The position numbers were made by a program, and so were the translations under genes. 64,000 nucleotides of DNA, from NCBI RefSeq assembly GCF_964031245.1, contig NZ_OZ035017.1, forward strand, positions 651,402 to 715,401, read 5' to 3'. How positions within the stretch are numbered: the stretch's first letter is position 1; each line of letters starts with the position of its first letter. A model generated the notes under the pieces. It did not search any database and was not told the origin of the DNA. It saw nothing but the letters and a program-made list of their open reading frames with translations. Below, one piece after another: positions 21,834 through 30,299 of this stretch. The stretch is from Rickettsiella endosymbiont of Miltochrista miniata. GTDB taxonomy: Bacteria > Pseudomonadota > Gammaproteobacteria > Diplorickettsiales > Diplorickettsiaceae.

Positions 21834-21920
21834 CGTCATTGCGAGCACCGTAGGTGCGCGGCAATCTAGGAATAGGAAACGGTGGATGGCCACGCTCATT
21901 CCATTCGCTCGCCATGACGG
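21834..21920. repeat. Palindromic repeat family 1, full copy
   Basis: Begins CGTCATTGCGAGCACCG and ends GCTCGCCATGACG, whose reverse complement nearly matches the start, making a long imperfect palindrome. The same unit recurs at about seven other intergenic sites in the window. It lies just after guaC and could act as a transcript 3' end. Confidence 0.85.
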
Positions 21921-21957
21921 TTTGCGAACCCTGTATGATTAGGGATAGAAAAATGCA

Positions 21958-22362
21958 ATGAATGCGCTCCAAAAAAAACGTTTAAATTTCGTTTTGCTCA
22001 TGTTATTAGTGGCCGGCTTAGTGATAGCTTTATCTCTCTATGCATTAAAACAAAACATCAATTTGTTTTATACACCGACACAGCTTGCTGAACGACACTT
22101 AACGCCGGGACGGCTTTTTCGTTTAGGTGGTCAAGTTAAAAAAGGCACAGTGAAACAAAATCAACAACAATTGTTGGTTTCTTTTGTAGTGAGCGATGCG
22201 TCACATAATGTTCTGGTTGAATATCAAGGTGTACTACCGGATTTATTCCGTGAGGGGCAGTCTGTGGTGGTTGAAGGGAGTTTGGATCAAGCAGGGATTA
22301 TGCAAGCCAAACAGGTCTTGGCAAAACATGATGAGCGATATAAATCGGTTAAAGTTAAATAA
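21958..22362 (+). CDS. ccmE: Cytochrome c maturation heme chaperone CcmE
   Basis: A 134-residue periplasmic heme chaperone: an N-terminal membrane anchor (about residues 11-29), an OB-fold domain with LTPGRLFRLGGQVKKGT, and the C-terminal heme-binding motif LAKHDERY, where the His forms the covalent heme bond and the Tyr is the axial ligand. CcmE normally lies inside ccmABCDEFGH; here no other ccm gene is nearby, so the rest must be elsewhere or absent. Confidence 0.93.
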   Translation: MNALQKKRLNFVLLMLLVAGLVIALSLYALKQNINLFYTPTQLAERHLTPGRLFRLGGQVKKGTVKQNQQQLLVSFVVSDASHNVLVEYQGVLPDLFREGQSVVVEGSLDQAGIMQAKQVLAKHDERYKSVKVK

Positions 22363-22403
22363 TTCATTAACTTATTTTTCCTTTTAGATAAGGCAGGAAG
22401 CGA

Positions 22404-22949
22404 ATGACCAAAATAACTGGCTTAAAAGTATTGATAGCTGTTTTATTGATTGCTATAGCGAGTCTGGCTTATATCTTATTGACTCGTTTTTTTCCGAGTG
22501 AAGAGGTGTTTTTTATCGGATCTCGAGCAATAACGCGTGCTTTGGTATTGGATCTCAGCATTAAAAGTAACAAAGATTATGCAACTTTTTTACCAGAAAA
22601 CTCAGGATTTTTAGTCGTTCATCCAACGAAATCGGCTGAAGATCATCGCGATGATGTCCTTGAAACCCGGGATGTTTTTGCTTTAGTTGAAAAAACTAAT
22701 AAAAATACCATACAAGACTCAGACCCTCTTTATTCAGAATTGGAATTGCTTTTCTTAAAGAAAACCCCTTTAGGAATACGTGCCAATTATGTGACTTTAT
22801 CGAGTTTGGGGGTGAAAAGTATTTTCTTTAATCCCGACTATCTTGGCCAATTTTCGCAAATATATCAGGATAAACTTCCTCATGCAGCAGGCTATGCCAT
22901 CATGGGTGATAGTAGCCAGCGGCAAGTTCGTGATATTCTAGTGAATTGA
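22404..22949 (+). CDS. Membrane-anchored protein of unknown function
   Basis: A 181-residue protein with one N-terminal membrane helix (about residues 8-28), then about 150 residues expected in the periplasm, without cysteines or a lipobox. I do not recognise a family. It lies 41 bases after ccmE and 29 bases before sdhE on the same strand, suggesting co-transcription; a good purine-rich site (AGGCAGGAAG) precedes the ATG. Its position next to genes for heme, flavin and iron-sulfur maturation is suggestive only. Confidence 0.6.
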   Translation: MTKITGLKVLIAVLLIAIASLAYILLTRFFPSEEVFFIGSRAITRALVLDLSIKSNKDYATFLPENSGFLVVHPTKSAEDHRDDVLETRDVFALVEKTNKNTIQDSDPLYSELELLFLKKTPLGIRANYVTLSSLGVKSIFFNPDYLGQFSQIYQDKLPHAAGYAIMGDSSQRQVRDILVN

Positions 22950-22978
22950 TTTTTGACTGAGATGATAACTTCTTAGCT

Positions 22979-23230
22979 ATGAAGAATTTGCAAGAAAAAC
23001 TACAACGTTTACGATGGCAATGTCGTCGTGGAATGCTCGAATTGGATCTCATTTTGCTGGCTTTTTTAGATAAAAATTATCTAAATTTAAAAGCTGACGA
23101 TCAAGTGTTATTTGAGCAATTATTAACTTATTCGGACCAAGATCTTTACTGCCATATGATTAAGCGTCAGCCGATTGAAAATGAAGCAATGCGGACTTTG
23201 ATAGAACGGATGATAAGTTGTGGCTGTTAA
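22979..23230 (+). CDS. sdhE: FAD assembly factor SdhE
   Basis: A small (83-residue) factor that promotes covalent flavin attachment to succinate dehydrogenase. It has the RLRWQCRRGMLELDLIL segment with the conserved RGxxE motif. It overlaps the following ygfX-like gene by 11 bases, the usual sdhE-ygfX (cptB-cptA) arrangement. No succinate dehydrogenase genes are in the window. Confidence 0.9.
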   Translation: MKNLQEKLQRLRWQCRRGMLELDLILLAFLDKNYLNLKADDQVLFEQLLTYSDQDLYCHMIKRQPIENEAMRTLIERMISCGC

Positions 23231-23645
23231 TTTTTATCGTTTAAAATCTTCTTATTATTTAGCTATTTTACTCTTAGTAGTGCATGGTGGTGCTATTGCT
23301 TGTTTGTGCTTTTTGCCCTGGCCATGGTGGACTAAATTATTGTTAAGCTTAGCGTGTTTAATGAGTTTCGTTACACTTTTTTGCCAACATGTCTTATTGA
23401 ATAATCCTCATTCTGTCATTGAATTTTGGCAGCAAAGCTCGGGTTGCTGGCAATTAAGAAATAATCTAGGCGAAGTGAGCCTATTAAATTTGGCTGATGA
23501 TAGTATTTGTACTCGTTATTTTGTGCTATTAAACTTTGTTTCCCTAGGTAAGAAAAAAAGCAAAATTTCTTTAGTTTTATTGCCGGATAGTTTAAATCCC
23601 AAGGACTTTAGGCAGTTACGTAGGCAATTACACGGTATTGCGTAA
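23220..23645 (+). CDS. ygfX: YgfX-family membrane protein
   Basis: A 141-residue protein with two adjacent membrane helices (about residues 12-55) and a small soluble C-terminal domain ending in an RQLRRQLHG-like segment, as in YgfX/CptA. In E. coli this protein has been described as interacting with cytoskeletal proteins, and it is paired with SdhE. The start is GTG 23220, inside sdhE. Assignment rests on size, topology and neighbour more than on strong motifs. Confidence 0.7.
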   Translation: MAVNFYRLKSSYYLAILLLVVHGGAIACLCFLPWPWWTKLLLSLACLMSFVTLFCQHVLLNNPHSVIEFWQQSSGCWQLRNNLGEVSLLNLADDSICTRYFVLLNFVSLGKKKSKISLVLLPDSLNPKDFRQLRRQLHGIA

Positions 23646-23736
23646 TTCGATTTCGTCTGCGAAGGGCTATAGCCTGGTAGGCCTAGCACTCAAAATGATG
23701 TATAATTTTTACTCGAATCCCCAAAAATAGGTCATT

Positions 23737-24153
23737 ATGTCAGAAATAGCATCACAACAAAATTTAGTTTCTTCAGAGCTGCCTTTAACAGAGATGCAGC
23801 CGATTGTTATTACTGAAAAGGCAGCTCACAAAATATGGGAGTTGATGACAGAGGAAGAGAATTTTCAGCTAAAATTGCGTGTATTTATTACCGGTGGTGG
23901 TTGTTCTGGTTTTCAGTATGGATTTAGTTTCGATGAGACTATCAATGAAGACGATACGGTGATCGTTAAAGAAAGTGGAAAAGATCAAAATAACAATAAC
24001 ATTAAAGTTCAACTACTGGTGGATCCGATGAGTTTAGTTTACCTAGTAGGTGCGGAAATTGATTATAAATCTGATTTAACCGGTGAACAGTTTATTATTC
24101 GAAATCCGAATGCCAAAACTACCTGCGGTTGCGGTTCTTCTTTTGCCGCTTAA
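23737..24153 (+). CDS. erpA: Iron-sulfur cluster insertion protein ErpA
   Basis: A 138-residue A-type carrier that delivers [Fe-S] clusters to apo-enzymes. The three cluster cysteines are present in [14 protein letters not shown] and TTCGCGSSF. The roughly 25-residue N-terminal extension before ITEKAAHKI is longer than in E. coli ErpA. It stands alone, 30 kb from the suf operon of the same window, as is usual for erpA. Confidence 0.9.
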   Translation: MSEIASQQNLVSSELPLTEMQPIVITEKAAHKIWELMTEEENFQLKLRVFITGGGCSGFQYGFSFDETINEDDTVIVKESGKDQNNNNIKVQLLVDPMSLVYLVGAEIDYKSDLTGEQFIIRNPNAKTTCGCGSSFAA

Positions 24154-24165
24154 AACTTCATTTTC

Positions 24166-24441
24166 TCATTTTTTTAAATCACGATAAAAATTTTCATGGA
24201 TGCCCATAGCTAGCAAAATTCTATGCTTGAAATTCCACTCATAAGCTAATAATATTTCACGTCGATCCATTTTAAATTTGTAAACAAATATACCCGATAA
24301 ATCACCTTTCTTTTCTTGGCCTATTCTTGGGTTTTGAATGATAGCTTTTATCGCGTCATTGACCTGTAATTTCTCCCTCAAATGCAGCTTTTTATAGGTA
24401 TTTTTAAAAGCAGGCATTTGTGTAATAACAATGTTAGTCAT
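24166..24441 (-). CDS. RelE/ParE-superfamily toxin
   Basis: About 91 residues with the compact RelE/ParE plan: an N-terminal helix pair (PAFKNTYKKLHLREK), the NPRIGQEKKGDLSGIFVYKF strand region and a C-terminal ILLAYEWNFKHRILLAMG hairpin. The family typically inhibits translation or gyrase. The start is ATG 24441, in an 8-base overlap (ATGACTAA) with the upstream antitoxin, a coupling typical of type II modules; a TTG at 24453 is in frame but less likely. Confidence 0.8.
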   Translation of the reverse strand: MTNIVITQMPAFKNTYKKLHLREKLQVNDAIKAIIQNPRIGQEKKGDLSGIFVYKFKMDRREILLAYEWNFKHRILLAMGIHENFYRDLKK

Positions 24442-24661
24442 CGTTATTTTCAAAATTAAAAGGTTCTGCTAGTGATCGATCGGTGTGTTTTGAGATTAAT
24501 ACTTCTTTGATGAACTCGGTTGGCAAATCTGGATTTTCTAGGGCACATTTTCCTATTTTTGCCCAAAACTCGATTTGATTAGGAATAGAACGGCACTCAG
24601 CACGCGCTACCTTTTTAGCGGCTTTATATATAGATTCGTCAATCCTTATTGGAACACCCAT
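24434..24661 (-). CDS. Antitoxin of the RelE/ParE-type module
   Basis: A 75-residue protein with an N-terminal ribbon-helix-helix-like part (VPIRIDESIYKAAKKVA) and an acidic C-terminus, the usual plan of ParD-like antitoxins that bind DNA and their toxin. A TA_system_ParD-type family (with FWAKIGKCAL) fits best. It is upstream of and overlaps the toxin gene, as expected for an autoregulated pair. Confidence 0.75.
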   Translation of the reverse strand: MGVPIRIDESIYKAAKKVARAECRSIPNQIEFWAKIGKCALENPDLPTEFIKEVLISKHTDRSLAEPFNFENNDD

Positions 24662-24730
24662 TAGAATACCTACAAAAGTTTCATATTTCTACAATTGTAG
24701 CATATTTTATGCTGAATAAATAATTAAAAT

Positions 24731-25855
24731 TTAATCGGATAGGGCTAGGTATATTCCGCCGAGTATCGTTGGGTTTTTAGCCCCTGTGACTTCAGGAAGA
24801 TTACTACATTTTCCTTCCAAGGTTTGTTTTGCAATCCAGGCGAAGGCCATTGCTTCTAACCATTCACTGGATATCCCGCGATCATCGGTTAATAATACCT
24901 GATGTGCATAACAATGTTGCTGTATGCGTTTTCTTAAATAAGTATTTTTACTTCCTCCTCCACACAGCAAAATGACACCCTGCATACTTTTAAAATCGAG
25001 TATGGCTTTGGCAACACTGGCCGCAATGAGTTCGCAAAGTGTTGCTTGCACACTAGCAGGTTCCAACTGCCGGTTTAGTGTCGCGAGTTGTGTCTCGACC
25101 CATTTAAAATTGAAGTATTCGGGTCCAGTACTTTTGGGAGGTTTTAATTGAAAATAAGGATCAGATAAAAATTGCTCTAACAAGGCTTCGTCAAAAGTAG
25201 TACTCGCCGCCCAAGCGCCATCTTCATCAAACCAGCGCTTAAGATGATGGTGTATCCATTGATCGAGTAGACAATTAGCCGGCCCGGTATCAAAACCTAA
25301 AACTAGCGCTTTTAAATCTGCAGCTAAGTAAGTGATATTGGCAATCCCACCGAGATTTAACACGATAGTATCTTCTTCTTTATTACGAAAAACAGTGTTG
25401 TGAAAAGCGGGTGTGAGCGGCGCCCCTTGACCTCCAGCAGCAATATCGCGGCGGCGAAAATCGGCAATGGTGGTAATACCGGTTTTTTCGGCAATAATAT
25501 TAGGATCACCAATCTGAATCGTAAAAGGGTGGGAAGTAAGATGTGGATAATGAAAAACGGTTTGCCCATGGCTACCTATGGCCAAAATATCCTTAGCCGA
25601 ATATGGACTTTCTGCTAATAATTTTTTTACTGCTTCCGCTGAAATTAATCCAATTTTTTGATCGAGTTCAGCAAATTTTACTATGTTGATCGAGTCTGTG
25701 TTGTAAAGCTTGGTTAGCTCGGTGCGCAAAGTATTGGGTAGAGGGGATTTGTACGTAGCAAGTAACTTCGGTTGATCATTAGAAAAATCAACTAAAGCAG
25801 CATCCACTGCATCCATGCTGGTACCTGACATTAAACCGATATACAATTTTTTCAT
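24731..25855 (-). CDS. anmK: Anhydro-N-acetylmuramic acid kinase
   Basis: Phosphorylates and opens 1,6-anhydro-MurNAc released during peptidoglycan turnover, feeding MurNAc-6-phosphate into recycling. It has the N-terminus YIGLMSGTSMDAVDAALVDF and further ASKHA-fold motifs (IGSHGQTVFHYP, LNLGGIANIT, GFDTGPANCLLD, LCGGGSKN). The start is ATG 25855, preceded by AGAGG; an upstream in-frame extension to 25912 would add 19 unconserved residues. Length is about 374 residues, normal for AnmK. Confidence 0.94.
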   Translation of the reverse strand: MKKLYIGLMSGTSMDAVDAALVDFSNDQPKLLATYKSPLPNTLRTELTKLYNTDSINIVKFAELDQKIGLISAEAVKKLLAESPYSAKDILAIGSHGQTVFHYPHLTSHPFTIQIGDPNIIAEKTGITTIADFRRRDIAAGGQGAPLTPAFHNTVFRNKEEDTIVLNLGGIANITYLAADLKALVLGFDTGPANCLLDQWIHHHLKRWFDEDGAWAASTTFDEALLEQFLSDPYFQLKPPKSTGPEYFNFKWVETQLATLNRQLEPASVQATLCELIAASVAKAILDFKSMQGVILLCGGGSKNTYLRKRIQQHCYAHQVLLTDDRGISSEWLEAMAFAWIAKQTLEGKCSNLPEVTGAKNPTILGGIYLALSD

Positions 25856-25947
25856 TAGACCTCTTTTTAAACCTGCATTATCCCAATAAAACTTTCTACA
25901 GTCGTTTCGCAAATTGAGTTAAATTAAGTAAAAACTAAAAAAATCAC

Positions 25948-26050
25948 CGTCATGGCGAGCGAATGTAATGAGCGTGGCCATCTATGGATTGCCACGCACC
26001 TACGGTGCTCGCAATGACAATTAATATTTTACGCGCTTGCAATGACAAGC
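25948..26050. repeat. Palindromic repeat family 1 with an extra half-unit, inverted
   Basis: A full copy (25948-26018) starting CGTCATGGCGAGCG and ending GCTCGCAATGAC, followed by AATTAATATTTTACGCG and another GCAATGAC half. Read on the minus strand, it matches the lead-module arrangement at 47068-47173. Confidence 0.85.
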
Positions 26051-26153
26051 GGGTAGAAAAGGGTTAAGTTTTTTTTTTGATGATCTTTATTCGCGAAACT
26101 TGTTTAATTGTATTGCAATGCACTGTGAAAAAATAGTACGCTAGCGCCCAAGT

Positions 26154-26510
26154 AGAGTTGGCTAGACAGTCGCTGTATTTTTTACAGAGGAAAGTCCGGG
26201 CTCCATCGGGCAAAGTGCCAGGTAATGCCTGGGAGGCGTAAGCCTACGGAAAGTGCCACAGAAAATATACCGCCAAAACCGTAGTTTCTTTGGTGAAATT
26301 ATAGTTAGGTAAGGGTGAAAAGGTGTGGTAAAAGCACACCGCATCATTGGTAACAGTGATGGCAGGGCAAACCCCACTTGGAGCAAGACCAAATAGGAAC
26401 CTATTAGGCGTGGCCCACGCTAGGTTCGGGTAGGTCGCTTGAGGTATATGGTGACGTATATCCTAGATGAATGACTGTCCATGACAGAACCCGGCTTATC
26501 GGCTGACTCT
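26154..26510 (+). ncRNA. rnpB: RNase P RNA (type A)
   Basis: The RNA catalytic subunit of RNase P, which matures tRNA 5' ends. Conserved cores are visible: AGACAGTCGC, GAGGAAAGTCCGGGCTCC, GGTAAGGGTGAAA, GGAGCAAGACCAAATAG and the 3' block TAGATGAATGACTGTCC followed by ACAGAACCCGGCTTATC. I set the ends by the P1 helix: AGAGTTGGCT at 26154-26163 pairs along its whole length with GGCTGACTCT at 26501-26510, with a few G-U pairs. Mature ends could differ by a few bases. Confidence 0.96.
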
Positions 26511-26617
26511 CTTATCTAAAATATTACCATTCAGGTAATTAATTCTCCAATTTTTATAGTACATCTACTCTTTTTGTGCTTATAAAACACATTTATCCAA
26601 ACGCGCCCAGCTAATGC

Positions 26618-26647
26618 TTGACAAGAAGCAATTCTAATTCCTATAGT
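26618..26647 (+). promoter_or_regulatory. Sigma-70 promoter of the mraZ operon
   Basis: TTGACA (26618-26623) and TATAGT (26642-26647) are separated by 18 bases, a near-consensus promoter placed just upstream of the four MraZ boxes and 50 bases before the mraZ start. Confidence 0.8.
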
Positions 26648-26655
26648 GTAATTAA

Positions 26656-26690
26656 GTGGCAAAAAGTGGGTAAATGTGGGCAAAAATGGG
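26656..26690 (+). promoter_or_regulatory. MraZ operator: four direct repeats
   Basis: GTGGC, GTGGG, GTGGG and ATGGG end at 26660, 26670, 26680 and 26690, an exact 10-base period that puts all four on the same DNA face. This matches known MraZ boxes (TGGG separated by five or six A/T-rich bases) and predicts autorepression of the mraZ operon. Confidence 0.88.
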
Positions 26691-26697
26691 ATAAATT

Positions 26698-27153
26698 ATG
26701 TTTCGGGGTATAAATTTGGTAGTGCTCGATGCGAAGGGCCGGATCAAGTTACCGGTTCGCTATCGACAGTTGCTACCTACAGATAAAGAACCTCAATTAG
26801 TACTCACCATCGATACCGAGTCTCCTTGTTTATTGCTTTATCCCTTACAGGAATGGGAAGTCATCGAAGAAAAATTGCAAGCTTTACCAAGCTTTAATCC
26901 AGCAGTGCGGCGTATTCAGCGCTTACTGATAGGTCATGCAACGGACTTGGATTTAGATACCAATGGCCGAATTTTATTGCCGTCATTGTTAAGAAATTAT
27001 GCGCATTTAGAAAAAGAAATTATGGTCGTAGGTCAAGGTCGGAAAATTGAGTTGTGGGGCGCCAGTGAATGGGACGATTATCGTACGCAATGGATTTCAG
27101 AGACAGTTAAGCCGGAAGAGTTACCTGATGAGTTACAGAATTTAGCGTTGTAG
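26698..27153 (+). CDS. mraZ: Transcriptional regulator MraZ
   Basis: A 151-residue AbrB-like DNA-binding protein that represses its own division/cell-wall operon. It has two SpoVT-like repeats, with DAKGRIKLPVRYR and DTNGRILLPSLLR as the two conserved segments. It is first in the cluster, 8 bases after the last of four operator repeats, and no other Shine-Dalgarno is evident, so ribosome and MraZ sites are close together. Followed by rsmH. Confidence 0.95.
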   Translation: MFRGINLVVLDAKGRIKLPVRYRQLLPTDKEPQLVLTIDTESPCLLLYPLQEWEVIEEKLQALPSFNPAVRRIQRLLIGHATDLDLDTNGRILLPSLLRNYAHLEKEIMVVGQGRKIELWGASEWDDYRTQWISETVKPEELPDELQNLAL

Positions 27154-27163
27154 GCATTTGACG

Positions 27164-28099
27164 ATGCAAAAACAAGAACAGCATCAACCAGTTTTACTGG
27201 CAGAGGTAATTGAATATTTAGATATAGCCGCCGATGGGATTTATATTGATGCTACATTTGGACGAGGTGGACATGCCGGACAGATTTTAAGCAATTTAGG
27301 AGAAAAGGGAAGATTAATTGCTATTGATAAAGATCCTGCAGCCGTTGCTTATGCACAACAGCAATGGGGTCACGATAAGCGTTTTAAGGTTTATCAGGGT
27401 TCATTTAAGCGTATTAAGGAAATAGCAGAAGCCGAAGGAAGCATGGGGCAGGTGTCGGGACTGTTATTAGATTTAGGGGTTTCTTCACCCCAATTAGATC
27501 AAGCGAATAGAGGATTTAGTTTTTTACGAGATGGGCCATTAGATATGCGTATGGATCCAAAAACCGGAATCAGCGCAGCGGAATGGCTAGCTTGTGCACA
27601 AGAGAAGGAAATTGCACAAGTATTAAAGGACTATGGCGAAGAACGTTATGCAAAACGTATTGCTCATGCAATAGCAGAAGAACGACAATTAAGACCTATT
27701 GTAACGACGGTGCACTTAGCGAATGTGGTGAAGTGTGCTCACCCTCGTTGGGAGAGACATAGGCATCCCGCTACGCAAAGCTTTCAGGCAATACGTATTC
27801 GAATTAATAATGAGTTGGAAGATTTAAAGGTCTGCTTAGAACAAAGTATAGAAGTATTGAAGATAGGTGGGCGTTTGCTAGTCATTAGCTTTCATTCGTT
27901 AGAAGATCGGATCGTAAAACGTTTTATTCGTCAACAGTCGCATGAAGCAGTGGAATTAAAAAAGCTACCCTTCATGCCAGCTGAATGGAGACCTAAATTA
28001 AAAAATTTAGGTCGGGGGATTAAACCGGATGCGTATGCGATTCAAGCCAATCCACGATCGCGTAGCGCTGTGTTACGAATTGCGGAGAAAATTTCATGA
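27164..28099 (+). CDS. rsmH: 16S rRNA (cytosine1402-N4)-methyltransferase
   Basis: Methylates N4 of C1402 in the ribosomal P site. Seen: HQPVLLAEVIEYL, the SAM loop DATFGRGGHAG, LLLDLGVSSPQLDQANRGFSF and the C-terminal FHSLEDRIVKRF and NPRSRSAVLR segments. The length of about 311 residues is normal. I take ATG 27164 rather than TTG 27158. The stop overlaps the ftsL start (ATGA). Confidence 0.95.
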   Translation: MQKQEQHQPVLLAEVIEYLDIAADGIYIDATFGRGGHAGQILSNLGEKGRLIAIDKDPAAVAYAQQQWGHDKRFKVYQGSFKRIKEIAEAEGSMGQVSGLLLDLGVSSPQLDQANRGFSFLRDGPLDMRMDPKTGISAAEWLACAQEKEIAQVLKDYGEERYAKRIAHAIAEERQLRPIVTTVHLANVVKCAHPRWERHRHPATQSFQAIRIRINNELEDLKVCLEQSIEVLKIGGRLLVISFHSLEDRIVKRFIRQQSHEAVELKKLPFMPAEWRPKLKNLGRGIKPDAYAIQANPRSRSAVLRIAEKIS

Positions 28100-28437
28100 A
28101 TATGGCAGCACGTGCTTTAACGCAAAGTTCTTTGACATGGGAGCGAGGCCAAAGCTGGGTCGTTTCCTTAAAGATGTTAGGACTCACTTTACTAACATTG
28201 GCGGTATTGTCTTCAGCGCTTTCAGTTATCTATATAAAAACCGTACAACGTAATTTATATAGTCAATTACAAGTTAGCCAGCAAGATTACGATAATTTAA
28301 AAACAGAATGGAGCCAACTCCTACTCGAAGAAAATACCTGGGTGGCACCCGTGAGAATACAAACCTTAGCGCAACAAGAATTAGGAATGCGAATTCCTGA
28401 AATGAAAAACACGGTGTTATTAACAAAGTCAGCTTAG
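28096..28437 (+). CDS. ftsL: Cell division protein FtsL
   Basis: A 113-residue bitopic protein: a short cytoplasmic N-terminus, one membrane helix (about residues 25-48) and a periplasmic coiled-coil (QLQVSQQDYDNLKTEWSQLL) ending in a conserved ELGM-like segment. It forms the FtsQLB complex that activates septal synthesis. The sequence is weakly conserved as always; the position between rsmH and ftsI settles the call. Confidence 0.9.
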   Translation: MNMAARALTQSSLTWERGQSWVVSLKMLGLTLLTLAVLSSALSVIYIKTVQRNLYSQLQVSQQDYDNLKTEWSQLLLEENTWVAPVRIQTLAQQELGMRIPEMKNTVLLTKSA

Positions 28438-28474
28438 AAATGCACTTCGATCTTTTTCTAAACGGTGTTACTGA

Positions 28475-30223
28475 TTGATTTTATTCAAAAAAAACAAACA
28501 TATTCCCATCGCTTCGACAAATCAATGGCGTTTAATGATAGTGGTTTTGATACTATTGATCATCGCCTTAGCTTTAATTGGTAGACTCATCAATTTAACG
28601 GTAATTAACCGTCAGTTCTTGCGTAATCAAGGTAATGCAAGAACCGTGCGTACTTTAAATATTCCCGCACATCGCGGTATGATTTTGGATCGCCATGGCG
28701 AGCCCTTAGCTATCAGTACACCGGTAGATGCTGTTTGGATGGATCCTGCTTATTTTAAGCCTAATCCGCAACAACTCTCTTTGTTAAATCATTTTTTACA
28801 AATTTCTCCGAAAACTATTCATGACATGGCGTCACATGGTCAATTTAAAGAGTTTGTTTATTTAAAACGTGGTTTAAATCCAAGTTTAGCGAAACAAATT
28901 AAAGATCTGAAAATACCCGGCGTATTTTTACAAAATGAGTATCACCGTTATTATCCAGAAGGACCGGTGATGGCGCATGTGGTGGGTTTAACCAATGTAG
29001 ATGATAAAGGGCAAGAAGGCTTAGAGCTGGCTTATAATAATTGGCTAGAAGGCCAACCCGGTTTAAAGAAGGTGATTAAAGATCGATTAGGACATGTTGT
29101 AGCGGATATACGATCGATACGCCAACCCAGACCCGGACATGACTTACAATTAAGCATCGACAAACGTATTCAATATGTTGCTTTTAGAGAACTGAAAACT
29201 GGCATTGAGCGATATCAAGCTGATTCAGGATCAGTGGTAGTGCTCGATGTTAACACCGGCGAAGTTTTAGCGATGGCGAATTGGCCTTCTTATAATCCTA
29301 ATGACCGATTAACAGCGCAGGATGGGCGTACACGTAATCGTGCATTAACTGATTTATTTGAACCTGGATCCACTATCAAAAGTTTTAGTATGGCGAGTGT
29401 GTTAGCGAGTGAGCAATTTACTCCCAACAGTGAAATCGATACATCGCCCGGTTGGATGATTGTTGCCGGAAAGCGAATTATGGATGAACATAATAATGGG
29501 GTATTAGACTTAACCAAGATATTACAGATTTCTAGCAACATGGGCATGTCGAAACTTATTCTTTCCCTACCTTCGGAAAATTTATGGAATACTTTAAATC
29601 AAGTTGGTTTTGGTCAAATTACACAAAGTGGTTTCCCAGGTGAGCGAACCGGCAGTTTACCAAACTTTAAAGTTTGGAATCCTTTTGTACTTGCGACTTT
29701 ATCCTTTGGTTATGGACTTTCAGTCACGGCTGTACAATTGGCGCAAGCGTATGCGGTGTTAGCACATGGGGGGATTAAAGTACCGGTTACTTTTCTTAAA
29801 GTACCCGAGAAAGCCCCAGTCGGTCAGCGCGTGATGGATGAGACTGTCTGTAGAGAAATTTTGGATATGTTGGAGTCAGTGCTAACTAAAGGTGGAACAG
29901 CACCTTTAGCGCGCGTTCCAGGTTATCGAGTGACGGGTAAAACGGGTACTACACGCATAGTGGGCATGCATGGTTATGAAAAGCATCACCATAATAGTAT
30001 TTTTATTGGTATTGCTCCTGCGAGTCGCCCGCGTCTAGTAGTGGTCGTGATTTTGCATGATCCAAAAGGTCGCTTGTATTATGGCGGTTATACCGCAGGA
30101 CCTATTTTTTCCCATGTGATGAATAATGCTTTACACTTATTAAATATTCCACCCGATGATTTAGCGAGTCTTAATCAACCGCTGCCTAAAGTCATGCTAC
30201 CTTCACAAGGTATGCAAGACTAG
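28475..30223 (+). CDS. ftsI: Septal peptidoglycan transpeptidase FtsI (PBP3)
   Basis: A class B penicillin-binding protein that cross-links septal peptidoglycan. It has an N-terminal membrane helix (about residues 20-42), RGMILDRHGEPLA in the dimerisation domain and all catalytic motifs: STIK (in EPGSTIKSFSM), SSN and KTGT. The length of 582 residues is normal. The best start is TTG 28475, with no good ribosome site; the first ATG (28535) falls inside the membrane helix, so it is unlikely. murE, the usual next gene, does not follow. Confidence 0.95.
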   Translation: MILFKKNKHIPIASTNQWRLMIVVLILLIIALALIGRLINLTVINRQFLRNQGNARTVRTLNIPAHRGMILDRHGEPLAISTPVDAVWMDPAYFKPNPQQLSLLNHFLQISPKTIHDMASHGQFKEFVYLKRGLNPSLAKQIKDLKIPGVFLQNEYHRYYPEGPVMAHVVGLTNVDDKGQEGLELAYNNWLEGQPGLKKVIKDRLGHVVADIRSIRQPRPGHDLQLSIDKRIQYVAFRELKTGIERYQADSGSVVVLDVNTGEVLAMANWPSYNPNDRLTAQDGRTRNRALTDLFEPGSTIKSFSMASVLASEQFTPNSEIDTSPGWMIVAGKRIMDEHNNGVLDLTKILQISSNMGMSKLILSLPSENLWNTLNQVGFGQITQSGFPGERTGSLPNFKVWNPFVLATLSFGYGLSVTAVQLAQAYAVLAHGGIKVPVTFLKVPEKAPVGQRVMDETVCREILDMLESVLTKGGTAPLARVPGYRVTGKTGTTRIVGMHGYEKHHHNSIFIGIAPASRPRLVVVVILHDPKGRLYYGGYTAGPIFSHVMNNALHLLNIPPDDLASLNQPLPKVMLPSQGMQD

Positions 30224-30299
30224 GGGTTTTTAAAAATTAATAAAATAAATTTTGTAATTTATCAAACAGCAGTGTTGGGTATAGATATAAGGAAATACT

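Noticed and set aside
26162-26392. 76-codon minus-strand open frame
   Set aside because: It lies wholly inside the RNase P RNA gene and looks like no protein.
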